In this document: piece after piece, positions 23,122-34,255 of the stretch | How the letters are laid out: the number at the start of each line of letters is the position of its first letter | Position numbering within the stretch: the first letter of the stretch is position 1 | Assembly (NCBI RefSeq): GCF_000189635.1 | Contig: NW_002476571.1 | Span: 661,554 to 725,553 of the forward strand | Origin: Tetrahymena thermophila SB210 | Lineage: Eukaryota; Ciliophora; Oligohymenophorea; Hymenostomatida; Tetrahymenidae | Direction: 5' to 3' | DNA: 64,000 bases | The notes under the pieces: model-generated | Databases searched by the model: none | Seen by the model: the letters and a program-made list of their open reading frames with translations, nothing else | What the model was told of the DNA's origin: nothing | Made by a program: the position numbers and the translations under genes

Positions 23122-24169
23122 AACTGAATAGAATTCATTTGTTTATTATGTGGTAGTAGATCAATTTTTAACATACAAAATCAAATAAATTTTAATAAAA
23201 TTAAACTTTTTTTCACCTAAATCTTAATTATTATTTTTCTAAACTTTTTTTTCTTTCTTTTTTGATATAAAAAACTTTGTGATTTATTGAATTTGTAATA
23301 TTTTTGACTTTAAATTTAAACACATTGTAGTTTCTGAAAATTGATATTGAATGAAATAAATAAACTGTTGGCTAATTTAAATTCTTACTAATTATCTTTG
23401 CTTATTTTAAGTAAACATAAAATAGAAATAAAATTTCATTACATAAAATAACTAATATGTATTTTTAAAGTTTATTTTATTTTTGGGCTATGCTTGCCTG
23501 CTAAGTATTTAGAAAAAAAGCTAAAAATAAAGTATGATTTCTAATTTAGTTAATTATCTAGTTGATATAATATAGACAACAACTATTACTAATTAGCATT
23601 TTTAAATTAAATGAATTTAAAATTTATCAGAATATCTTTTTTGATAAAATACTTCTAGTAAATTTAATTTTGTAATGAATACCTTCCTACGTATGATATG
23701 CAATATTTTATCTATTATTTCTTTTATGGTAAAAGTTTTTTAATTTAATTATTGTTTTGGTTTTCTATATTAAAAGGGCACCCAATAAGTAAAAATATTT
23801 GAGATATAAAGTTATTCTATTGCAAATTCTATCTTTTTATTTTGTGTTAAATTAATAAAAATGTATTATTCATGTTAAATATATTATTTATAATAGTAAT
23901 AAATAAATATTTATTTAAATAAAACCTGTAAAAAGTACTAACTAACTAAATATATTATAATTTGAATTTCGCCTCATAAAAACTAATCAAAATCATAAAA
24001 CTATTTATAGTAAAATAATTTGAAGTTTGTTTGTCTACTTCAAATTACACTTTAAAAAAACTACAATATTATTTTAATATAAATTAATAAACAAATAAAA
24101 GCTTAAATAGGCAATAAAACAAACAAATTACCATAAATTGTAAGATTTATAAAAAAATAAACTTAATAA
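22792..24169. other. Intergenic between type A and type B genes
   Basis: Homologous to 26303-27649 and 30801-32174. Common landmarks are aaactgttggctaatttaaattctta and a tttctnttaaaagggcaNccaataagta block before the type B gene. No gene was seen. Confidence 0.7.
23085..23119. repeat. (GTAT)n microsatellite
   Basis: About nine tandem GTAT units downstream of the first type A gene. The corresponding positions after the other type A copies have only zero to three units, so the tract is variable among duplicates. Confidence 0.95.
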
Positions 24170-24823
24170 ATGAAATCATTACTAATTATCACTCTGATAT
24201 TTTGCTTCTTCGGCTACGGATTATCTGAAAATACCAAGTGCCCTCTTAATCTCTCTTGCGATAGTTCTAATACTAGTTGCTAAAATGAATTGAATTAATT
24301 TTAGCAATGTATTTCTACTAAATGTGACTCATAGAGTATTTAATCTTAAGATGCTAAAGAAATTTTTGATTGCTACTACGTGAAATGCAAAACAGACTAT
24401 CAACCTTTTTAATCAGAAATTTTGAAAATGTTCTAATGTCTAAATTTAACATAATCTGAAGAAACATAAGATGACACAAAGGAAAGTGAAGCTAAAATGG
24501 AAGAAATAAAAGCAAATCTTCTTAAAAGCAAATAAGATTTATGCCTAGCCCAAATGATAACTGACTGCTTAGCCTCTACAAAAGAATGTGTTCCTAATTT
24601 CTACTTTTAATTATACTGTATATCTTCTTAATGTCAACTAGAAGATAATTCTTCAATAAGTGATATAAATAAATGCATTTAAAGCACTTGCTAATCTAAT
24701 TATGACGAACTTAAAAAGTTGAATATCTAATTCTCATAATGTTTGCAATAACTAAGCAACATTTCTTTTGGTTACATACCAGGTGTTACTATTTTATTAG
24801 CCTTAATTTTAATAGTCATTTGA
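24170..24823 (+). CDS. Secreted double eight-cysteine-domain protein, type B (copy 1), 217 aa
   Basis: Single exon ending in TGA. The signal peptide is MKSLLIITLIFCFFGYGLS. The first domain has cysteine spacing 5-6-9-4-15-4-16 and the second 7-6-9-4-13-4-16, the same as type A. The linker is longer and mixed acidic/basic (about residues 100-125). The C-terminus (GYIPGVTILLALILIVI) is a hydrophobic GPI-type tail preceded by small residues. Type B differs from type A in the signal sequence, the linker and a PGVTILLAL tail. It is a probable surface protein; the function is unknown. TGA triplets inside the gene occur only out of frame. Confidence 0.9.
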
Positions 24824-25645
24824 ATTTTTAATTTTAAAATAAATTAAAATAATTAATATTAATTTGATTCAGCTTTAACCTATTTATGTATTTTGTAGTT
24901 TGGTTATTATGCATGCAGTTAATTAATATCTTTAATTAGTTAAATATTTTAGAATAAATATATATAAAATAGTTTCCCCATGCACATATTATTCATTAGT
25001 TGTTAGGGAAAGGTAAATAAATTTATATAATTTTTATTTTTAAAATTTTTAAATCAGAAATTATATTTAACATGTATAAATAAAGCAAACCAAAAATTAT
25101 TTTCTATCATATATTAAAAATGATACTTCAGAGGAGTATTATTTAGTGGACGAATATAATTTAACTTTTAATGAACACCCTGTATAAAACTAATTTTTTG
25201 GATAGATAGTCATTTATTGGTGTGATCTAAATTAAGCACTATTTCAATAATTTAAATAATAATTTTATATTACTAGAAATATTTTTAATCTTTGATTGTA
25301 AAATTTAAAGTGAAAATAAAATAGAAAAATATTTTTTATCATTTTTGATAAATTAAAAAACAAACATGTCATTTTAAAAAAATTAATGATCAATATTCGA
25401 TCGATGCTGCTAATAACAATTTTCACTTTAATTAATTTTAGTAATGATTAAAATAGACAAAACTATTAATAGAACAGAATTATCATTTTAGCTTTAATTA
25501 AATGTAATAATGTATCTTAATTGAGTATTTATTGGATATAGGCAAAATTATTAATTAATAGTAGACAGATAAAATTTTTAGCTTTTACTGTTAATCAACT
25601 TCAATGTTTTTATTACTTCCATTATAAATCAACTATTTATTATTT
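24824..25645. other. Intergenic, duplicated upstream region
   Basis: The second half resembles the upstream DNA of the other type A genes (taatagtac...aatt-ctcttttagctttt blocks). There is no coding frame. The first part carries ccccatgcacatattattcat, matching the regions after the other type B genes at 28450 and 32990. Confidence 0.6.
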
Positions 25646-26302
25646 TTAATTAACTATCACTTTTTTAGTTAACTTATGCTACTCTTTTATGTGCGAATAA
25701 AAAAGCTTCTCAATTATCTTTAATTCAATAATTAAGATAATATTTGCGAAAATGAGCTATCTCAATTTTTACAATGTGTTCCTTCTAAATGTAACTCTTA
25801 GAAGATTTAATCTTATGGTTTGGGAATTTTTTTATTACTGTTATATCAGTTGAAAACCAAGCTATCAGCCTCTTTTATCAGAAATTAATTATGAATATGC
25901 CATTCATACTTAAATTTAAGTATCATTTAGTTTGAGCAAGTAGATGAAGAATTAGAAGGTGAAGAAATTGACTTGGAATAATTAAAGGAAAACTTTAATA
26001 AAATAATTGAGAGTAAATAAATGCCTTGCACGAATGATAAACGACTGCTTAACTTCTTCAAACGAACTTGTTGCTAGCTTCTAAATTTAATTATAATGCA
26101 TTTCTTCATATAGCGATTTCTAAGAAGATCCTACCATAAATGAAATGAATAAAGACATTTAAAATACTTATTAATCTAGCTTTAATTAATTTAATTAGCT
26201 CAATAACTAATTTTCTTAGTGCTTATAATAATTTGATTTACTTCTTAAAGTTATTTGATAAGCGTTCAGATATCATTTTTCTTAATCTTATTAATATTAT
26301 GA
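25646..26302 (+). pseudogene. Dead type A cysteine-rich gene
   Basis: Aligns along its full length with the type A genes at 22159 and 30141, from aactatcacttttttagtta to the terminal ttaatattatga. The start codon region has been replaced (ttattatttttaatt). A frameshift follows the signal-peptide region (gaataaaaaagcttctc), and further indels occur, for example near 25855 and 25900. TGA appears in frame at about 25932. Several domain cysteines are lost. It keeps its place in the A-B alternation, so it died after the duplication. Confidence 0.85.
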
Positions 26303-27649
26303 AAAAATAAATTAATTAATAACTAAAAAAATAGCTTTTGTGTAAAATTGATTTATTTTATTTGAATGTATATATGTATGTATGCATCTATCTTAATTTT
26401 TATGTTAGAATTATGAAAGTTTAAAATTTAATTAAACAAACAAATTAATAAATAAAAAAATAGAATTTTTTTATGTTTTTATTATTGTTAGTTTTTTTAA
26501 AATATTTGCATTATTATTTTTATGTTGTTGTTTTTAAACTTAAAATTTAATTCCTAATTTATCTTTTAATTTATTTAACATATTAATATACAAGTAAAAA
26601 CTGAATAGACTTCCTTTTTTTATGATGTAATAAATTAATTAAATTAAATACGACCTAAATCTTAGTCATTTCATTTTATTATTTTTCAAAAATTTTTTTC
26701 TTAAAAAATTTGTGATTTATTGAATGTAAGTGTAATAATTATTTTTGACTTTAAAAAAGCACACTATGGTTTCTGAAAATTAATTCAGTTCAAATGAAAG
26801 TAAATAAACTGTTGGCTGGCTAATTTAAATTCTTACTTATTATATTTGATTGCTTTAATTAAACATAAAATAGAAATATTATTTCATTACACAAAATAAC
26901 TAATAAGTATTTTTAAATTTTATTTCATTTATTTTTGGACTACTATTATATCTGCTTAAAAAAAATTAAAAATAAACTATCATTTCTAATTTATTTGACT
27001 ATCTTATTTGATATAATATAGACAGACAACAACTATTACTATTTAGAATTTTTAAATTAAAAGAAATTAAAATTTATCAGAACTAATTTTTGATAAAAAT
27101 ACTTCTAGTAAGTAAATTTCATTTTTAATGAGTGCTTCCTGTCTATGATATCCAAAAATTTATCTATTACTTTTTAAATGATAAAAGTTTTTTATTTTAA
27201 TTATTGCATTGGTTTTCTGTATTAAAAGGGCATCCAATAAGTAAAATTATTTGAGTACATAAAGTTATTCTATTTTAACTTTATTTTCTTGTGTGTGTGT
27301 CAAGTCAAGTTAATAAAAATTAATTATTTCTGTTAAAAAATATTACATATAATAGCAATAAATATTTATCTAAATAAGAGCTATATATAAATAGCACTCA
27401 ACCTATTTTAATTTCGTCTCATAAAAACTAATTAAAACTCATAATTTATATTACTATTTATAGTAAACAAATAAAACATACATTTAATTAATATTTTATT
27501 AAATCCGATGCTTGTCTACTTTAAAAAAAACTGCAATCCTATTTTAGTATAAATAAATAAGCAAACAAACAAATAAAACTTAAATAACCACTAAAACTAA
27601 CAAACAAAATAGCATTTATAATACAATTTACAAAAAAATAACCTGATAA
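26303..27649. other. Intergenic, duplicated
   Basis: Homologous to 22792-24169 and 30801-32174. It carries the same ctgttggct and aaaagggcatccaataagta blocks and a short (GT)n run near 27290. No gene was seen. Confidence 0.65.
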
Positions 27650-28285
27650 ATGAAATCATTACTAACTGTCACTATCATATTTTGCTTCTTCAGTTATTGC
27701 CTATCAGAAAATACAGAATGTTCTCTTAATCTCTCCTGCAATAGTTCCGATACTAACTGCTAAAATGAGTTAAATTAATTTTAAGAATGTACTTCTACTA
27801 AATGTGACTCATAGAAAATTTAATCTTAAGATATTTAAGAAATTTTTGATTGCTACTATATTAAATGCAAACCAAGCTATCCACCTTTTCTATCAGGAAT
27901 TTTTAACTTATTTGAATGCTTAAATTTAAAAATACCTAAAGAAATTGAAGAAGTTGATTTGGAAATAGTAAAAGCCCAACTTAATAAAAGCAAAGAAGGT
28001 TAATGTCTAGCTCAAATGATAACTGACTGCTAAGCCTCTTCTAATGAATGTATTCCTAATTTCTATATTTAAATATAATGTATGTCTTCTTAATGTAAAC
28101 TCTAAGGTTATCCTTCAATGTGCGACATAAATAAATGCATTTCAAGCACTTGCTAATCTAATTATGATGAACTTAAAAAGTTGAATATCTAATTCTCATA
28201 ATGCTTGCAATAATTAGATAATACCTCTTTTAGTTATTTACCAAGTTTTACTATTTTATTAGCCTTATTCTTAATCATGATTTGA
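27650..28285 (+). CDS. Secreted double eight-cysteine-domain protein, type B (copy 2), 211 aa
   Basis: Single exon with a TGA stop. The signal peptide is MKSLLTVTIIFCFFSYCLS. Both eight-cysteine domains are present, with an extra cysteine (SMCDIN) in the second domain where the other copies have Ser. The linker is short (KIPKEIEEVDLEIVK). The hydrophobic C-terminal tail SFTILLALFLIMI suggests a GPI anchor. Differences from copies 1 and 3 are concentrated in the linker and tail, and the cysteine framework is conserved, as expected for a selected extracellular fold. It lies downstream of the dead type A copy. Confidence 0.9.
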
Positions 28286-28831
28286 AATTTTAATATAAAC
28301 AATAAATGAAAATAATATATATTAATTTGATTTAGATTTTAACTATTTATTTTTGTATTTTATCTTTTTTATGTAGTTGATATCTTTAATTATTATTTTT
28401 AAATATTTTATTATCATTCAATATAAAATTAAACCTTCATTATCCCCTCCACATATTATTCTTTGAATAAATTAATAAGGGTACTTGGAAATATTTAAAA
28501 GCATATAATCAATATTGATATATTAAATAAATTTTAAATTAGCGATGTAATTAATAATAACACTTTACAATTTTTAGACTTAAAAATTTTTTCATTCATT
28601 TAATATGTAATAAAAAAAATTAATTGTTTGATAAAAAAATTTATTTAGATTTCTTCATCAAAAACAAATTAAATCTTAGACTAAACATTTTTTACTTATT
28701 TTTTCTTCTATCAGGTTCGTTTATTTCTTTAAAATTTTTTTAATTTTATCAAATAATATTTATTGATCTAATAAATTTACATTTCTTACTCAGGATATAA
28801 TTATTAGTAAATAGCTATATCTTATATTAAG
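28286..28831. other. Intergenic, duplication joint
   Basis: The first part matches the DNA after the other type B genes (cattatcccctccacatattatt). The junction to LRR-derived sequence lies at about 28780-28830. No gene was seen. Confidence 0.55.
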
Positions 28832-29211
28832 CTTTAGGTTCTGCAAAATAGAAAAATAAGGTATAATTTCTATGGCAGAATAAATAACAAAGCTGTAAAA
28901 TCTTAGGTTATTTCATGTTGTTGTTATTTATAAAATGTATATATAAATATTAAATTTAAATTGTTAGGTTATCTGATATTTGAAAAGAAGTTTTAATCTA
29001 ATTCTTTAAAAGAACTAAAACAATCAAACGAATTAGAAAAATAACATTTGAATACTAGTAAATAATTTCTAAGTAAATCAAATTTATATTTAATATTAAT
29101 TAGCTTTATATTTTTATAGTGAAAACATTATGTCTTAAATCAAAAGAAAAAAACTTATTAACACTTATATCAAAGCACCTTATCTATTTTATTTTGCTTT
29201 ACAAATTGATT
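28832..29211 (+). pseudogene. Copied 3' end of LRR gene (three exons, with a stop)
   Basis: Reproduces the last three exons and introns of the LRR gene at 18197-21281 (its 20890-21281). The first exon copy is open (FCKIEKQGII...). In the second, GGA has become TGA at 28981-28983, a premature stop. In the last exon the LTSIGIK stretch is altered. No upstream LRR exons are present. It is a passenger of the segmental duplication that copied the A-B pair. Confidence 0.85.
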
Positions 29212-30140
29212 GAGTTGTTTGCTTTATTATTGATTTTTTGAAAAAAGGCTTATTTTAACAATTAATATTATTTTAAAAGTTATAAATAATATAAAATACT
29301 TTTTCTTAGTTAATGTTATTTTTATTGAATATATTCGAATATCAAGCATTTATTTTTAACCAAAATTATCTCTTTTAATTTCAGAAAAATATTTCAAAAT
29401 TATAACCTATATTTTAAACCTAATTCTTAATTTATGATCTATTTAAATTTACATATGTGTAATAAAATTATTTCTAAAATAATAAGATCATATTTTTTAT
29501 GCAAAACAAACTTATATGTAAATCATACGTATAAATTATCTTTATTTTTTTGAATTTAAATAATCGTAGATACTCATTTATTTATTTATTGAGGTAGCTT
29601 AAATTTAGGATTATTTTTGCAAAAATCTTATCAAAAAATATTTCAAAGATTTAAATAATAATTTTATCTGACTTGAACAATTTCATCTTCTTTCTTTATT
29701 ATTATTATTAAACTTAAAAGAAAATAAAAAAGAAAAATATTTTATTATTGTTTTTGATAAAAACTTTGTCATTTTACAAAAATGATCTGAATTTGAATTA
29801 GATAAATAGCTATTAATAGCTATTTTTTTAATTAAATTTAATAATTAATTTTTAAAATAGACAACAGCTATTAATTAATAGTACACAATTACTATTTTAG
29901 CTTAAATTAAATATATTAGAAAGGTATCGAAATTTAATATTTATTTCATATAGACACACTATTAATAGTAAAAAGATAATATTTTTAGCTTTTACTGTTA
30001 ACTAATTAATTTCAACATTTCTTTTACTTCGATTAACAATATAAAAATTTTCAACTACTCTTTTTAATATAAACAATAACAAAAAAATACAATTATAAAA
30101 AACAATAAATAAACGAATAAAAAATTAACAAACCAAAAAA
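29212..30140. other. Intergenic, part of duplicated segment
   Basis: Homologous to 21282-22158 along its length, confirming that LRR tail plus type A plus type B moved as one segment. No gene was seen. Confidence 0.65.
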
Positions 30141-30800
30141 ATGAAATACTTACTAACTATCACTTTTTTAGTTACCTTATCATGCTTTTGTATGTGTGAG
30201 TAAAAAGATTGCTCCCTCAATCTTTCATGCAACAGTTCAGATAATACTTGCTAAAATGAGCTATCCCAATTTTAATCATGTGTTTCTTCTAAATGCGACT
30301 CTTAGAAGATTTAATCTTAAGATGTTTGGGAAATTTTTGATTGCTACTATATCCATTGCAAGCCAAGCTATTAGCCTCTTCTATCAGAAATTATGAATGT
30401 GTTTTCATGTTTAAATTTAAGTATTTCTGAGTCTGAGCACGTAGATGAAGAATCAGAAGATGAAGAAATTGACTTAGAATAATTAAAGGAAAACCTTAAT
30501 AAAAGTAGTGAGGGTAAATGCCTTGCACAAATGATAAGCGATTGCTAAGCTTCTTCAAACGAATGTGTTGCTAGCTTCTACATTTAATTATAATGCATGT
30601 CTTCATAATGCAATTTGGAAGAAGAACCTACCATAAACGAAATTAATAAATGTATTTAAAATACTTGCTAATCTAGTTTTGATTAGCTTAAATAGCTCAA
30701 CAATAAATTTTCTTAATGCTTGTAATAATTAGATTAAACTTCTTCAAGTTATTTGATCAGCATTACAATATCATTTTTCTTAATCTTATTAATATTATGA
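30141..30800 (+). CDS. Secreted double eight-cysteine-domain protein, type A (copy 3), 219 aa
   Basis: Single exon ending in TGA. The signal peptide is MKYLLTITFLVTLSCFCMC. The first domain has cysteine spacing 5-6-9-4-15-4-16. The acidic linker (about residues 95-125) is rich in Glu/Asp/Ser and longer than in the copy at 22159. The second domain has the 7-6-9-4-13-4-16 spacing. The C-terminus (YLISITISFFLILLIL) is a GPI-type tail. A short C-terminal segment (QQLDQTSSSYL) is present here but lost in the copy at 22159. Intact and probably expressed; the function is unknown. Confidence 0.9.
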
Positions 30801-32174
30801 AAAAATAAAAAAACTAATAACTTAAAAAAGAGCTTTTTTGAATAAAACTGATTTATTTTATTTGTATCTTTCTTTGTGTCTATGTTGTAATTTTGAAATT
30901 TAAAATTTTGTTAAACTAAATATAAAATAAAAAATAGAATTCGCTATATTTTCATTTTTAAAAATAGATTTTTTGAAAAAAATATATTTATTTTATTTGA
31001 ATTTTTATTGATATATTGAAATATTTTTAATCATTTTGAAACTTTAAACATTTTATCTTTTAAATTAAGGTATTAACATACATGTAAAAACTGAATAGAC
31101 TTCTTTTTTATATTATGTGGAAGAGCAATTTTTATCATATAAAAAATAAATTAGAATAAAATTAAACTAAAAATCACCTAAATCTTAATCATTTTTTTAA
31201 ATTATTTTTCTAATTTTTGGTTCTTTCATTTTTCAAAATAAAAAATTAGTGATTTATTGAATGTGTGTGTGTGTAAAATTTTAGGCTTTAAAAAAGTACA
31301 TTATAGTTTCTAAAAATTAAGTTTGAAAAAACTAAATAAACTGTTGGCTAATTTAAATTCTTACTTATTATGTTTGCTTGTTTTAATTAAACATAAAATA
31401 GAAATATTATTGCATTAAATAAAATAACTAATAAGTACTTTTAAAGTTTATTTCATTTTTGGTTATTCTTGCCTGTTATGTCTTGAAAAAAACTAAAAAT
31501 AAACTATTGTTTCTAATTAAGTTAGCTATCTAATTTGATATTAACAGAGACAACAATTATTACTAATCAACATTTAAATTAAAAAAAATTAAAATTTATC
31601 AGAACATTTTTTAGATAAAAATACTTCTAGTAAATTTAATTTTTTAATGATTACCTTCCTGCATATAATATGCAAAATTTGGTCTTATATTTCTTAAAAG
31701 ATAAAAATTTTTTATTTCATTCTTGCTTTGGTTTTCTGTTGAAAAGTGCATGTACCCAATAAGTAAAAAACTTTTAGAGTATATAAAGTTATTCTATTTT
31801 AACTTTATCTTTTTTGTAATAATCAAATTTATAAAAATTGATTATCCGTGTTAAAAAATATTAGATGTAATAGCAATAAATATTTATTTAAAGAAAAGCT
31901 ATAAATAGCACTCAAAATATTTTAATTCGAATTTCTTCTAATAAAAGTTAATCAAAAATTATAATTTGTATTACTATTTATAGTAAACAAAATATATTTT
32001 TAATTAATACTTTATTAAATTCGATACTTGTCTACTACAAATTAAACTTTAAAAAAAACTGCGATCTTATTTTAATATAAATAAATAAACAAACAAAAAA
32101 AACTTAAATAACAAAATCAAGCAAACAAAATAAATAGCATAAATAATACAATTTATAAAAAAATAACCTAATAA
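30801..32174. other. Intergenic, duplicated
   Basis: Third copy of the A-B spacer (compare 22792-24169 and 26303-27649). It includes a short (GT)n run near 31265. No gene was seen. Confidence 0.65.
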
Positions 32175-32828
32175 ATGAAATCCTTACTAACTATCATTTT
32201 CATATTTTGCTTGTTCGGCTACTGCATGTCAGAAAATACCGAATGTCCTCTTAATCTATCCTGCGATAGTTCCGATACTAGTTGCTAAAATGAGTTAAAT
32301 TAATTTTAACAATGTACTTCTACTAAATGTGACTCATAGAAAATTTCATCTTAAGATGTTTAAGAAATTTTTGACTGCTATTATATAAAATGCAAACCAA
32401 GCTATCAACCATTTTTATCAGAAATTTTGGACATGTTCTAATGTCTAAATTTAATAATATCTGAAGACATACAAGAAGACTCAGAAGATGGTGAAGTTGA
32501 CTTGGAGAAAGTAAAAACCCATCTTAATAAAAGCAAAGAAGGTTAATGTCTAGCTTAAATGATAACTGACTGCTAAGCCTCTTCTAATGAATGTATTTCT
32601 AATTTCTATATTTAAATATAATGTATGTCTTCTTAATGTCAACTCGAAGATGATCCTTCAATGAGTGACATAAATAAATGCATTTAAAGCACTTGCTAAT
32701 CTAACTTTGATGAACTTAAAAAGTTGAATATCTAATTCTCATAATGCTTGCAACAATTAGACAGCACTTCTTTTGGTACCTTACCAGGTGTTACTATTTT
32801 ATTAGCCTTATTCTTAATAGTGATTTGA
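32175..32828 (+). CDS. Secreted double eight-cysteine-domain protein, type B (copy 3), 217 aa
   Basis: Single exon with a TGA stop. The signal peptide is MKSLLTIIFIFCLFGYCMS. Two eight-cysteine domains carry the family spacing; the first reads C-x5-C-x6-C-x9-C-x4-C-x15-C-x4-C-x16-C and the second has 7 and 13 in place of 5 and 15. The linker holds an acidic EDIQEDSEDGEVD stretch. The tail GTLPGVTILLALFLIVI is a GPI-type hydrophobic end. It is the last gene of the array; the sequence after it has no further copy. Confidence 0.9.
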
Positions 32829-34255
32829 ATTTGTAATATAAATAATGAATTAAAATAATATATATAAATTAATTAGATTCAGCTTTTAATTATCTTTGTA
32901 TTTTATGGTTTTTATGTAGTTAATATCTTTAATTATTATTTTTAAATATTTTATTATCATTCAATATAAAATAAAACCTTAATTTCCCCATACACACATT
33001 ATCCCCTCGTCACGAGGGAAAAATAAATTTATGAAATTTTTATTTTTTAAGTTTGTTTTTAAATAAAAATTTATGTCAAATTTTAAATCTTTGACGCTTT
33101 TGACGAAAATACCCCCCTCCTTTTAATCACTGGTTATAATTTAAATATTTTTACTTTTTAAGCCATTTTTATCAAAATTTAATCTGGATTTTTATGAAAG
33201 TAATGAAAATCTTATCAAGCTTAAATTATCAATGGTTAATAAGCTTGCTGAATAGGTATCATAGTTGCTTCAGAATTTATTATAATCTGTTACATAGTAA
33301 AGTAAATATTGTCAAAGTAAAATTTATTCTTAATGTCTTAATTTATATAAACTCTCTATTGTGATTTTTAAAATGCTTTCTTATAAGTTTTTTATTTTTC
33401 TTTATATTAAAGATTTTTTTTATTATATTAATAATAATATTTTATTTTGATTTGTGTAATTAATATATTTAATTTTAAATAAATACCAAATTGAGAGGTC
33501 AAAATATATAAAAAGAAGAATATATTAATATACTAAGGTTTTCAAATTGCTCTTAAATTGTCTAAAAAATAAAAATTTTTATTATAAAATTATTTTTTAA
33601 TTTTATTAATGATTTATGTGTTGTTTTTAAGAAGAAATTAATAAAAAAATTTATGTAAAATTATTTTTATTTATTTATTTTCTTGTTTGTTTGTTTGTTT
33701 GTTTATCAGGATAAAGTTAAAAATTTGCTAAAATAATGTTGGGTTTTCAATAAATCAGTTTTAAAAAATAAAATAGCAATTTTATTTAATTACATTATAA
33801 ATATTTAAATGTAATTTTTGTATGAATTTGAGGATAATTAGAATTTTTATTATAAATTATTGAATTGTTTTAAATTATTAGGATATCTATCTAATATGTC
33901 CAATAAGATTAGGTTTTTCAAAGAAATAAAAATAGGACACAAAACATCCAGGTTTTAAAGATATTTTGTATTTGTATTAAATAATAAACAGCTAAGGATT
34001 GAATTGAATCTGGGTATTTATAAAATTTTTTAGAAGAGGATTGATTATATTTATTTTGCTTTTGCTCATGTTGAAAATGAACAAAATATTCTAACATTTT
34101 TTTTTCCCTAAAAATGAATGGATCTATTTACTTAATAAAAATTATATTGAAACAAATTGAATTAAAAATCTTATTTAATACTTATAATTAATTAAGTATT
34201 TTGTTTGATTGAATAAGCTAAATAAAATAATAAGCAAAAAATAGACTTTTAAAAA
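32829..34255. other. Intergenic, no gene seen
   Basis: Opens with DNA shared with the other type B downstream regions. At 33004-33018 it has a 15-bp perfect palindrome, ccctcgt-c-acgaggg, and then a C-rich patch (33107-33120) unusual for this window. A (TTTG)n run lies near 33685. No coding frame was recognised before the kinase start. Confidence 0.5.
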
